DNA of 64,000 bases from JACDAL01 sp963849115 (GTDB taxonomy: Bacteria; Actinomycetota; CADDZG01; WHSQ01): assembly GCA_963849115.1 (NCBI GenBank), contig CAWKGK010000008.1, positions 248,001 to 312,000 on the forward strand, written 5' to 3'. The translations under genes and the position numbers were made by a program. The notes beneath the pieces were generated by a model. The model saw nothing but the letters and a program-made list of their open reading frames with translations. It was not told the DNA's origin and searched no databases. Within the stretch, counting starts at the first letter, position 1, and every line of letters begins with the position of its first letter. This document shows positions 27,717 through 38,335 of the stretch, piece by piece.

Positions 27717-28925
27717 TCACCGCACCGACTCAACTAGAGCCGCGAGTCCTTCGGACAGAAGAGACGGCACTGCCTGCTTCTCCACCGGCTTGGCGAAGTA
27801 GTACCCTTGACCCAGCTCGCAACCAAGAGAACTTAGTTCCGCGAGCTGCGCAGCCGATTCGATCCCCTCGGCGCACGCCTGTAATCCGAGAGATTGACTG
27901 AGCTGGACGATGCTTCCGGCGAGGACGGACCCTTGGGGGCCTGTCCCAATCCCATCGACGAAGCTCTTGTCGATCTTGATGATGTCAAAGGCGTAACGCC
28001 TCAGATAACCCAGGGATGAGTAGGCTGAGCCGAAGTCATCGATCGCCAGGCGAACCCCATTCTCTTTGAATCCCCTTAGGTTGGCTGCAAGCACCTCCGT
28101 GTCCAGCATCAAGGCGCTCTCTGTTACCTCCAGAATCAAGGCACTGGGGGCCAACTCAGAATCCTGCAAGGCCTGTGCGACGTCCTCGGCCAGTTGGGCG
28201 TCCTGGAGTTGGACAGCAGAGACGTTGACGTTGACCGATAGTCTGCGTCGGCCGTGTTCAATCTGCCATTGCCTCGCTTGCCGACAAGCTTCCCGAAGCA
28301 CCCACTTCCCAATCGGCAGGATGAGGCCCGTTTCCTCTGTGATTGGGATGAACTCAAGGGGAAGGACCAAGCCGCGTCGGGGATGCTCCCAGCGTAGGAG
28401 GGCCTCCATCCCATAGACCGTTCCGGACGCAAGTTCAACGATTGGCTGGTAGCGGAGAGTGAATTGGGACTTCTCAACTGCTTGCTGTAAGTCGGCCTCA
28501 AGCTGTATTCGTCGGTTCAGAGCGTCTTCCATATGAGGCTCGAATATCTCGTAGGAAGCCTTGCCTTTGCTCTTGGCTACATACATTGCGGTGTCTGCCT
28601 TACGAAGAAGTTGATCCGTATCGGTATCAGGAGAAAGGTCGGTCACGATACCAATGCTGGCGCGAGCGAACACGTGCTTGTTCTCGAGGTCGAAGGGTGC
28701 CCGCAGAGTCTGGATGATCCGTTCGGAGATTAGGACTGCGCCTGCGACATGCAGCATGTCCTCGAGCAAGATCGCGAACTCATCTCCACCGAGACGTGCC
28801 AGTGTGTCAGATGGGCGTAAGCATTCCTCGAGGCGTCTGGTCACCGCCACAAGCAACCGATCTCCGGCTTCATGACCCAAGCTGTCATTCACCGCCTTGA
28901 AGTTATCGAGGTCGATGAACAGCAC
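27717..28925 (-). CDS. GGDEF-EAL part of a frameshifted c-di-GMP turnover protein
   Basis: This piece begins inside a GGDEF domain (FIDLDNFKAVNDSLGHEAGD) and keeps the GGDEF signature in RLGGDEFAILLED, followed by an EAL phosphodiesterase domain with EALLRWEHP and DDFGSAYSSLGYLR. The beginning of the GGDEF domain is missing from this frame and is encoded just upstream in shifted frames (LPNRLLFKDR near 28975-28998, HQAFHDSLT near 29003-29030). Together with 29004-30065 it forms one gene broken by two compensating single-base shifts. The local composition is lower in GC than the rest of the window. Confidence 0.85.
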   Translation of the reverse strand: MLFIDLDNFKAVNDSLGHEAGDRLLVAVTRRLEECLRPSDTLARLGGDEFAILLEDMLHVAGAVLISERIIQTLRAPFDLENKHVFARASIGIVTDLSPDTDTDQLLRKADTAMYVAKSKGKASYEIFEPHMEDALNRRIQLEADLQQAVEKSQFTLRYQPIVELASGTVYGMEALLRWEHPRRGLVLPLEFIPITEETGLILPIGKWVLREACRQARQWQIEHGRRRLSVNVNVSAVQLQDAQLAEDVAQALQDSELAPSALILEVTESALMLDTEVLAANLRGFKENGVRLAIDDFGSAYSSLGYLRRYAFDIIKIDKSFVDGIGTGPQGSVLAGSIVQLSQSLGLQACAEGIESAAQLAELSSLGCELGQGYYFAKPVEKQAVPSLLSEGLAALVESVR

Positions 28926-29003
28926 CGCGAGACTTTGCTCGGTTCTGCGAGCGAGGGCGTGTTGGACGCGATCTTTGAACAGAAGACGGTTTGGAAGCTG
29001 TCG

Positions 29004-30065
29004 TCAACGAGTCGTGAAACGCCTGGTGGGACAGCTCGCTCTCAAGAGCCTTGCGTCGCTCACGTCACGGTAGTTCACAACCAGGAATCCGACGAGCGAA
29101 TCGTGCAATAGGTTCGTGCCCGTCGCCTCGATCCATCGCCAGGAGCCGTCTTTGTGCCGAACGCGGACCGTGAGGGTCCTCATCCCACCGGGGTCCTTCA
29201 GTAGGTCTGAGAACTCTTCCTGAGCAGAGGCAAGGTCACTAGGATGCACGAGATCGAAAACATCTCGCTCCACGCGTTCTTGTGGCTTGTAGCCGAGAAT
29301 CCGCTTCACTGCCTGCGACACAAAGGTTATGCGGCCTTCGCCGTCAAGCAGTTCGATGACATCAGATGAGTTCTGGATAAGCGCCCTGAATCGCTCTTCG
29401 CTCTCTCGTAGAGTCCTTTGCTCCTGTCGCGAGTGGAGCTTGAACATGACTATGACCACTAGGACGGTCAGGAAGATGAGCGCGGTGGACGCCCAACTCA
29501 AAAGGTCGCTGGCTTGGAGGGCGTCGTCCTCGGCACGAACCTCCGCCCCCCTCAGCAGCTCGTGAAGCCTTTCAAAGTAGGGGTCCACACGATTCTCATC
29601 GACTTCTCTTGCCTGCCGCAGCTTTCCGTGCGCGAGGAGAGCGAGCTGATCGTCTACGGCCCTCCCGTAGCCGCGGTAGATCAGTGCAAGTTGCTTGAAG
29701 GTCCGGTCGTTTGGCTCCATTTTGAGCAGTTGTTCGAGACTGGAGACTGATCGGACGCGGGTCCTCTCCAGTTCCAGGCGGGTGCCGGCGCTCAGGGTTT
29801 TCTCCGCGCGGCCTTGCCACTCCACTGCACTCTCGAGGTTCACACCGGCCTCGAATCGCGCAAGGAGGTGCGCGACTCGGGTCAAGTCGTCGCCGGTGAT
29901 CCTCAAGGCGACGAACAGTATCGAGACACCAATCGCTAGAAGCCCCGCAAAGGCCAGGAGCGCCCATTGCGGCAGACCTTCCATGGAACGCGCGCCCGAT
30001 AAGGCCATACCTTGCCCTGCTTGCGCAGGAGCGACTGGGGAACCAAGGCCGGCCTCGGGTCTCAT
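29004..30065 (-). CDS. Membrane sensor-PAS part of the same frameshifted protein
   Basis: N-terminal piece of a PAS-GGDEF-EAL protein: two transmembrane helices (about residues 33-52 and 188-208) flank an extracytoplasmic, mostly helical sensor region, followed by a PAS domain (about 220-345: RFRALIQNSSDVIELLDGEG, then WRWIEATGTN). The frame runs out after NYRDVSDARLL because one base appears to be missing near 29050; one inserted base would restore ALESELSHQAFHDSLT. It lies in the same overall frame as 27717-28925. The start is uncertain: ATG 30065, or later ATGs near 30008 or 29978. Confidence 0.8.
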   Translation of the reverse strand: MRPEAGLGSPVAPAQAGQGMALSGARSMEGLPQWALLAFAGLLAIGVSILFVALRITGDDLTRVAHLLARFEAGVNLESAVEWQGRAEKTLSAGTRLELERTRVRSVSSLEQLLKMEPNDRTFKQLALIYRGYGRAVDDQLALLAHGKLRQAREVDENRVDPYFERLHELLRGAEVRAEDDALQASDLLSWASTALIFLTVLVVIVMFKLHSRQEQRTLRESEERFRALIQNSSDVIELLDGEGRITFVSQAVKRILGYKPQERVERDVFDLVHPSDLASAQEEFSDLLKDPGGMRTLTVRVRHKDGSWRWIEATGTNLLHDSLVGFLVVNYRDVSDARLLRASCPTRRFTTR

Positions 30066-30147
30066 GCCCTGTGATATCGGTTATCAGCAGGGCGACCTTA
30101 GGGAATCGAAACCGACTCCCAGCGGTCCCTGCTGCTGCTTGCCCGGC

Positions 30148-30639
30148 TTAGGTCTCCAACGAGAAGAAGCCCACCGGCCGGTACGACTCTCCGACTCGAT
30201 ACAGGATCTTGCCGAGGTAGAGGCCGTCTTCGATGCTCACGAGCTCGTCGCGGAGGCGGCGCAGGAACGAGCTGGGATTCGAGTCGATGCCGTAGTCGAG
30301 AGCCATCACGTCGACGTGGGGATCCGCCAGCCCCCTTTCCACCCGGACCGCAAACGGAAAGCCTTCCAGGTTGCCGTCCGGCGTGGCCTTCAGTGTCTGA
30401 GAAGGCGCCACCGTTCGCAGCAGCGGCCGGCCTCCGGGCGTCACCACATTTACTCCTGCACCGGGCTCAAAGCGTTTGCCGCGCCAGAACCGGCACGCCT
30501 CGCCGATGAACACCCCGTAGGGGTCGACGGCGGCGGTCAGAATGCGGCCCCGAAGGAAGCCGTCCGGCAGCGGATTGGGGGCCGAGGCGCGAGAAAAGAG
30601 CCCGTTCAGCTGAGGGCCCGTCATGCTTTGAAGCTTCAC
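30148..30639 (-). CDS. Conserved protein of unknown function
   Basis: 163 residues with no signal peptide or membrane helix. I do not recognise the family well enough to name it. Visible features are an FWRGKRFEPGAGVN stretch near the middle and a C-terminal part DYGIDSNPSSFLRRLRDELV...YLGKILYRVG. GTG 30639 is the first start; ATG 30624 is also possible. It is preceded on the same strand by a 46-residue ORF with a 24-base gap, suggesting a two-gene unit read away from secE. Confidence 0.65.
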   Translation of the reverse strand: MKLQSMTGPQLNGLFSRASAPNPLPDGFLRGRILTAAVDPYGVFIGEACRFWRGKRFEPGAGVNVVTPGGRPLLRTVAPSQTLKATPDGNLEGFPFAVRVERGLADPHVDVMALDYGIDSNPSSFLRRLRDELVSIEDGLYLGKILYRVGESYRPVGFFSLET

Positions 30640-30663
30640 CCCGGCCCAGGCTCCGGCTCGGCC

Positions 30664-30804
30664 CTACGCCTCGAGCGAGGCCTCTTTGTACCTGTGACTC
30701 GAGCGCTCGATGGAGCGCTCCTGAAGGTCGTGCAGGATCTCGATTAGCTCCGCGCGGTCGAGGTCGATATAGGCTTCGACGTAGTCCGTACGCTGCAGAT
30801 TCAT
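30664..30804 (-). CDS. Small ORF (46 aa), unknown function
   Basis: ATG start with a GGGGGAG ribosome site 6 bases upstream and a TAG stop, encoding a charged, helical peptide rich in Glu, Arg and Leu (segment AELIEILHDLQERSIERS). It is the first gene of the minus-strand unit and lies divergent from secE. The good ribosome site and coding-like composition support it, but no homologue is recognised. Confidence 0.5.
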   Translation of the reverse strand: MNLQRTDYVEAYIDLDRAELIEILHDLQERSIERSSHRYKEASLEA

Positions 30805-30991
30805 TTGGTTCTCCCCCATGGTCTCCCCGTCTTCTGTGCTCGAATGGAAAAAGCTTACATAGGCTCGCCACAGCAGTCTCTACGCAGAAGAAGCGACCAT
30901 ACTCAAGCGTGCTACTCTCAATGTTCCATATCCCTCCCCCGCGGCGCTGAATCCTCTGAAGCGCGTCCGCGGCGACGGCGAAAGGTTTGGC

Positions 30992-31285
30992 GTGAACAGG
31001 CAGTACAAGCGCATGATGAAGAAGGACCAGCAGCGCAAGACGACGGCCCCTCGCCCTCAGCCCAAGGGTGGCGGCTCCCCGGCTCGCAGGCAGAGAACAA
31101 GGCCTCGCCAGTTCCTGCGCGAGGTCATCGCAGAGCTTCGCAAGGTGGCGTGGCCGACGCGTGAGGAGGTCATCGCCTACTCGATGGTGGTGCTTGTGAG
31201 CGTGTTGGTGATCGCCGCCCTCATCTTTGGGATGGATTTCGTGTTTACGAGAGCCGTGTTGGCGCTGTTCGGAGTCGAGTCATGA
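30992..31285 (+). CDS. secE: Preprotein translocase subunit SecE
   Basis: Essential membrane part of the SecYEG channel. 97 residues: a basic, Gln/Pro/Arg-rich cytoplasmic extension (about 1-40) followed by the conserved amphipathic segment ELRKVAWPTREE and a single transmembrane helix (about 63-83). GTG start. Its stop overlaps the nusG ATG (ATGA). rpmG, which often precedes secE, is not seen in the 187 bases upstream. Confidence 0.95.
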   Translation: MNRQYKRMMKKDQQRKTTAPRPQPKGGGSPARRQRTRPRQFLREVIAELRKVAWPTREEVIAYSMVVLVSVLVIAALIFGMDFVFTRAVLALFGVES

Positions 31286-32136
31286 GCGAGCCGGGGCCCA
31301 ACGTGGAGGAGCAAGGCCCGGCGAGTACCGAGGCGAATGAGCCCGGCGTCCTCCTGACCGAGGAGACGAAGTCGCCCGAGTCTCAGGCGACCGGCGACTC
31401 GGCCTCCGAAGCCCCCGCCACTCAGGCTTCGGCCACCCAGGATTCAACCTCTGCGCAGCCCGCCGCGACCGCCGCCACCGAGGCTCCCCCGAAGGCCGCC
31501 CCGAAAAAGAAGAAGCAAGCGGTCAAGGCGACGACCGAGGCAGCGCCTCCCGACGAAGCCGACGCCGAGCTCGAGGAGTACGAGGCTTCGATCCCGCCCA
31601 ACGAGAGGTCCGGCGACTGGTTCGTCGTTCATACCTATGCAGGCTACGAGAATCGGGTCAAGGCCAATCTGCAGTCACGCATCTCCTCGATGAACGTCGA
31701 GGACCGCATCTTCGAGGTCGTCATCCCGATGGAAGACGTCATGGAGATCAAGCAGGGTAAGAAGCAGATCGTGCAGAAGAAGGTGTTCCCCGGCTACCTT
31801 TTATGTCGCATGTACCTGGACGATGACTCCTGGTATGTGGTTCGCAATACCCCCGGAGTCACCGGGTTCGTCGGATCCGGCGCCAAGCCCACGCCTTTGT
31901 CCGATCGCGAGGTCGACCGAATTCTGCAGGTGAAGCCTCAGGACAAGAAGAAGCTGCGCCCTCGACTCGAGTTCGAGGAGCAGGAAAGTGTGCGGGTGAT
32001 CTCCGGGCCCTTTGCCAACTTCACCGGCACGATCTCCGAGATCAACGTTGATCAGTCAAAACTCAAAGTACTGGTCAATATCTTCGGTCGAGAGACTCCC
32101 GTGGAGCTGTCCTTCGACCAGGTAGCCAAGCTCTAG
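31282..32136 (+). CDS. nusG: Transcription termination/antitermination factor NusG
   Basis: RNA polymerase clamp-binding factor. 284 residues: a Glu/Ala/Thr-rich, probably disordered N-terminal extension of about 105 residues, then the NGN domain (WFVVHTYAGYENRVKANL onward) and a C-terminal KOW domain (VRVISGPFANFTGTISEI). Long acidic extensions are known in actinobacterial NusG. Coupled to secE, and followed by rplK after 53 bases. Confidence 0.96.
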   Translation: MSEPGPNVEEQGPASTEANEPGVLLTEETKSPESQATGDSASEAPATQASATQDSTSAQPAATAATEAPPKAAPKKKKQAVKATTEAAPPDEADAELEEYEASIPPNERSGDWFVVHTYAGYENRVKANLQSRISSMNVEDRIFEVVIPMEDVMEIKQGKKQIVQKKVFPGYLLCRMYLDDDSWYVVRNTPGVTGFVGSGAKPTPLSDREVDRILQVKPQDKKKLRPRLEFEEQESVRVISGPFANFTGTISEINVDQSKLKVLVNIFGRETPVELSFDQVAKL

Positions 32137-32189
32137 AAGCGTCCAGGGATTCTTGAGGTCCATTCGGTTCAGTTAGAGGAGGAAGTTGC

Positions 32190-32630
32190 ATGACAGCGCG
32201 CGGCGGCCGCCGACGCAGGGTGTCCCAGATTCTGAAGCTCCAGATTCCCGCCGGCCAGGCGACGCCGGCCCCGCCCATCGGCCCGGCCTTGGGCCAGGCG
32301 GGCGTCAACATCATGGAGTTCTGCAAGCAGTACAACGCTGAAACGCAGGCCCAGACGGGCACGATTGTGCCGGTCGAGATCACGGTCTACGAGGACCGTT
32401 CCTTTACATTTGTAACGAAGACTCCTCCGGCCGCAGTTCTTCTCAAGCAGCGGGCGGGGCTCGACAAAGGCTCTGCGGAGCCCAACCGCACTAAGGTGGG
32501 GCGGGTGACCAGAGACCAGGTCAGGGAGATCGCCGAGATCAAGATGCCGGATCTCAACGCGAACGATGTAGAGGCGGCCATGAAGATCGTCGAGGGAACG
32601 GCGCGTAGCATGGGGATAACGGTCGCCTAG
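32190..32630 (+). CDS. rplK: 50S ribosomal protein L11
   Basis: GTPase-centre protein that binds 23S rRNA with L10-L12. 146 residues: the N-terminal proline-rich domain (LQIPAGQATPAPPIGPALG) contacted by thiostrepton, then the rRNA-binding C-terminal domain. ATG start with GGAGGAAG upstream. The opening MTARGGRRRRVSQILK is more basic than usual. Confidence 0.97.
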   Translation: MTARGGRRRRVSQILKLQIPAGQATPAPPIGPALGQAGVNIMEFCKQYNAETQAQTGTIVPVEITVYEDRSFTFVTKTPPAAVLLKQRAGLDKGSAEPNRTKVGRVTRDQVREIAEIKMPDLNANDVEAAMKIVEGTARSMGITVA

Positions 32631-32671
32631 GAGGCTGCTTAGGCCGCGAAGGGGGCCGACTGAGGGTGGGA

Positions 32672-32689
32672 GACGGTCGATTGACCGTC
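32672..32689. other. Hairpin between rplK and rplA
   Basis: Perfect 7-bp stem GACGGTC/GACCGTC (32672-32678, 32683-32689) with a GATT loop in the 89-base gap. There is no T-run, so it is more likely an mRNA processing or regulatory hairpin than a terminator. Confidence 0.45.
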
Positions 32690-32719
32690 GCCGGGACCAC
32701 TGAGGAGGATTGAGCAACA

Positions 32720-33439
32720 ATGGCAGGTAAAGGCAAGCGATATCGAGAAGCCCTCCAGGCGGTCGATCGAGAGCGGATGCACTCGGCAGGCGAGGCCATC
32801 CGAACCCTGAAGGGACTGCCCGACCGAAAGTTCGACGAGACCATCGAGTTGTCGATGCGTTTGGGCGTAGATCCCCGCAAGGCGGATCAGATGGTCAGAG
32901 GCGCCGTGTCCCTGCCCAAGGGAACGGGCAAAACCGTGAGAGTCGCGGCCTTTGCCAAGGGACCCAAGGCCAACGAGGCAATCGAGGCTGGTGCCGATGT
33001 CGTCGGGGACGAGGATCTCTCCGAGCGGATCCAGGGCGGGTGGCTCGAGTTCGACGCCGCGGTCGCAACGCCCGACATGATGCCGGTCGTCGGCCGCCTC
33101 GGCCGCATTCTCGGCCCTCGTGGTTTGATGCCGAACCCCAAGTCCGGAACCGTGACCGAGGATGTGGCCAAAGCAGTGCGAGATCTCAAAGGGGGTCTCG
33201 TCGAGTACCGCACGGATCGGCACGGCAACCTTCACCTCATCATCGGTAAGAAGTCGTTCGCCGAGGACGATCTCGTCGCCAACTATCTGACGGCGATCGA
33301 CGAGGTCATCAGAGCCAAGCCTGCTGCGGCGAAAGGCCGCTACCTGAAAAGCGTGACCCTGGCGCCGACGATGGGACCAGGCGTCAGGGTCGATCCTCAG
33401 AGGGCTAAGGAAGTCGAGGCAACAGCTGATCTGAGTTAG
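32720..33439 (+). CDS. rplA: 50S ribosomal protein L1
   Basis: Protein of the L1 stalk, controlling E-site tRNA release, and in many bacteria a translational repressor of the L11-L1 mRNA. 239 residues, normal length, with the two-domain L1 pattern and the signature RLGRILGPRGLMPNPKSGTV. ATG start with GAGGA about 9 bases upstream. No clear L1-binding mimic was identified in the leader. Confidence 0.97.
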   Translation: MAGKGKRYREALQAVDRERMHSAGEAIRTLKGLPDRKFDETIELSMRLGVDPRKADQMVRGAVSLPKGTGKTVRVAAFAKGPKANEAIEAGADVVGDEDLSERIQGGWLEFDAAVATPDMMPVVGRLGRILGPRGLMPNPKSGTVTEDVAKAVRDLKGGLVEYRTDRHGNLHLIIGKKSFAEDDLVANYLTAIDEVIRAKPAAAKGRYLKSVTLAPTMGPGVRVDPQRAKEVEATADLS

Positions 33440-33608
33440 ACTTCCCACACAAGCCCCAGACCGCCGGTGAGCTTTGGTTCTTAATCGCCAGCCTCACGAA
33501 GGAAGGCATCCGGCGCAGGTGATGAGATGTGCGAGTTTTCGCGGTCGCCTGCTTGGGGCGACCGTTTTTTTGTTGCGATTTCCCAGAGGTTTGAGAGGAG
33601 CAGCGGGC
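33440..33608 (+). promoter_or_regulatory. Candidate L10 leader region with attenuator
   Basis: The 169-base gap before rplJ is where the L10(L12)4-binding leader lies in many bacteria. It ends with a strong terminator-like hairpin (33542-33571), after which the rplJ ribosome site follows. The fine leader fold was not checked. Confidence 0.5.
33542..33571 (+). terminator. Intrinsic terminator/attenuator before rplJ
   Basis: CGGTCGCC (33542-33549) pairs perfectly with GGCGACCG (33557-33564) and seven T bases follow (33565-33571). It separates rplKA from rplJL and probably sets their ratio by attenuation or partial read-through. Confidence 0.8.
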
Positions 33609-34148
33609 ATGGCGAAGCCGGAGAAGGAGGCGGCGGTTCAGGAGCTCACGCGTCGGTTGGCGGATTCGGAGGCTGCGCTGCTCACCGAATACCGGGGGCT
33701 GACGGTCTCGCAGATGGCCGAGGTGCGATCGGCTCTGCGAGAAGCAGACGCCGACCTCAAGGTCTACAAAAACACGCTGGCGCGCATCGCCGTACGGGAG
33801 GTCGGTTTCGACGCGCTCGTAGCCGAGCTTCAGGGGCCCACCGCAATCGCCTTCTGTCGCGGGGACGCCTCGGCGGCTGCCAAGGCGCTCGACGATTCCA
33901 TCAAGAAGTTCCCCGTGATGGTCATCAAGGGAGGAATCCTTGCCGGCAAGGTGCTCCGGGCGGATCAGGCTCAGGAGCTGGGTCGGCTCGAGCCGCGTGA
34001 GGTTCAGCTCGCCAAGATCGTGCTGATGGTGAACTCGCCACTGCAGCAGACGGCCAACGTGCTTTCGGCGTTGCTGAGGGATCTCGGGTCGATGCTGGCG
34101 CAGGTGATTTCTCAAAAGGAGTCCGGCACCGAGCCGGCCAATGCCTAG
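33609..34148 (+). CDS. rplJ: 50S ribosomal protein L10
   Basis: Base of the L7/L12 stalk; 179 residues from ATG 33609, preceded by GAGAGGAG. The frame is open upstream through the attenuator, but the L10 family N-terminus begins here. The N-terminal rRNA-binding domain (LTEYRGLTVSQMAEVR, KVYKNTLARIA) is followed by the C-terminal helix (about 145-170) that binds L7/L12 dimers. Expected to repress its own operon through the leader. Confidence 0.96.
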   Translation: MAKPEKEAAVQELTRRLADSEAALLTEYRGLTVSQMAEVRSALREADADLKVYKNTLARIAVREVGFDALVAELQGPTAIAFCRGDASAAAKALDDSIKKFPVMVIKGGILAGKVLRADQAQELGRLEPREVQLAKIVLMVNSPLQQTANVLSALLRDLGSMLAQVISQKESGTEPANA

Positions 34149-34197
34149 AAGCAAGCGTTGATCGAAGACAAGGGCAAGTAGGGAAAAGGAGACAAGG

Positions 34198-34578
34198 ATG
34201 GCTGCAACACAGGAAGAGGTGCTCGACACGATCTCGAATTGGACCGTGCTCGAGCTTTCGGAGTTCGTCAAGGCGTTCGAGGAGAAGTTCGGAGTAACCG
34301 CAGCAGCGCCGGTAGCGATGGCGGCTGCAAGCGGCGGCGCGGCTCCGGCCGAGGTCGAAGAGGAGAAGGACGAGTTCGATGTCGTGCTCACGGGAGCCGG
34401 CGACAAGAAGATTCAGGTCATCAAGGAGGTGCGATCACTCACTTCGCTGGGCCTGAAGGAAGCCAAGGACCTCGTCGATTCGGCCCCCAAGCCGGTCCTC
34501 GAGAAGGTCACCAAGGAGCAGGCCGAGGAGGCCAAGGGCAAGCTCGAGGGTGTGGGCGCCTCCGTTGAGCTGCGCTAA
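34198..34578 (+). CDS. rplL: 50S ribosomal protein L7/L12
   Basis: Flexible stalk protein that recruits translational GTPases. 126 residues: N-terminal dimerisation helices (about 1-35), an Ala/Gly hinge (about 36-55) and the factor-binding C-terminal domain with KKIQVIKEVRSLTSLGLKEA and LVDSAPKPV. ATG start; AAAAGGAG upstream. Confidence 0.97.
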   Translation: MAATQEEVLDTISNWTVLELSEFVKAFEEKFGVTAAAPVAMAAASGGAAPAEVEEEKDEFDVVLTGAGDKKIQVIKEVRSLTSLGLKEAKDLVDSAPKPVLEKVTKEQAEEAKGKLEGVGASVELR

Positions 34579-34692
34579 ACCGTTTCAACCCCGACGGTGG
34601 AGGGGCCCTGCGCGCCGATTGCCCCGGGCTACCAACCCGTTTTCAGCGCACGCTCGGGCCGCCCACAGGCTGTGGAAACGCGAAAACAAGTA

Positions 34693-34721
34693 TTGACCTG
34701 CCGGGCCCCAGCGGCTAAAGT
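34693..34721 (+). promoter_or_regulatory. rpoBC promoter P1 (candidate)
   Basis: TTGACC (34693-34698), 17-base spacer, TAAAGT (34716-34721). Good match to the housekeeping sigma consensus. Confidence 0.65.
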
Positions 34722-34784
34722 GTCTTCACAAGCCGCTCCGAGGTAGGAGTCGTATATAGGCGAGAAGTTGTTCAAGCGACGTGC

Positions 34785-34814
34785 TTGACGCCGGTATAGG
34801 TTGTCGCCTATACT
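34785..34814 (+). promoter_or_regulatory. rpoBC promoter P2 (candidate)
   Basis: TTGACG (34785-34790), 18-base spacer, TATACT (34809-34814). Lies 93 bases after P1 and about 160 before rpoB. Confidence 0.7.
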
Positions 34815-34975
34815 GGCTTTCTTGCTGTGCAAACTTTCCCAATCGCTTCTGGCGCCTGTCGCGCGGCTAAGAACCGCCCAGTCGCTCCGGTTGGGGTGGG
34901 CTCCACGGGGGACGAGGACGGCCTCCCTCACGGGTCTTCGGTCAGGACGCCGTCCAGCCATCTGAGGAGGACCGC

Positions 34976-38335
<3,360 letters not shown>

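Larger units (their letters stand above)
34579..34975. other. rplL-rpoB intergenic region
   Basis: 397 bases without a gene. It contains a weak hairpin with TTTT (CGGG/CCCG, 34625-34643), two sigma-70-like promoters (34693-34721 and 34785-34814) and a long leader of about 150 bases before rpoB. The rpoB ribosome site GAGGAGG is at its end. Confidence 0.7.

Noticed and set aside
30920..30945. Attachment-site duplicate of the tRNA-Trp 3' end flanking the signalling block
   Set aside because: Only an 8-base match (TCCCTCCC) to the tRNA end is seen near 30927, too short for an att site, and no integrase gene is in the block.
30805..30991. rpmG hidden before secE
   Set aside because: No small frame with the L33 sequence pattern was found on either strand in the gap.
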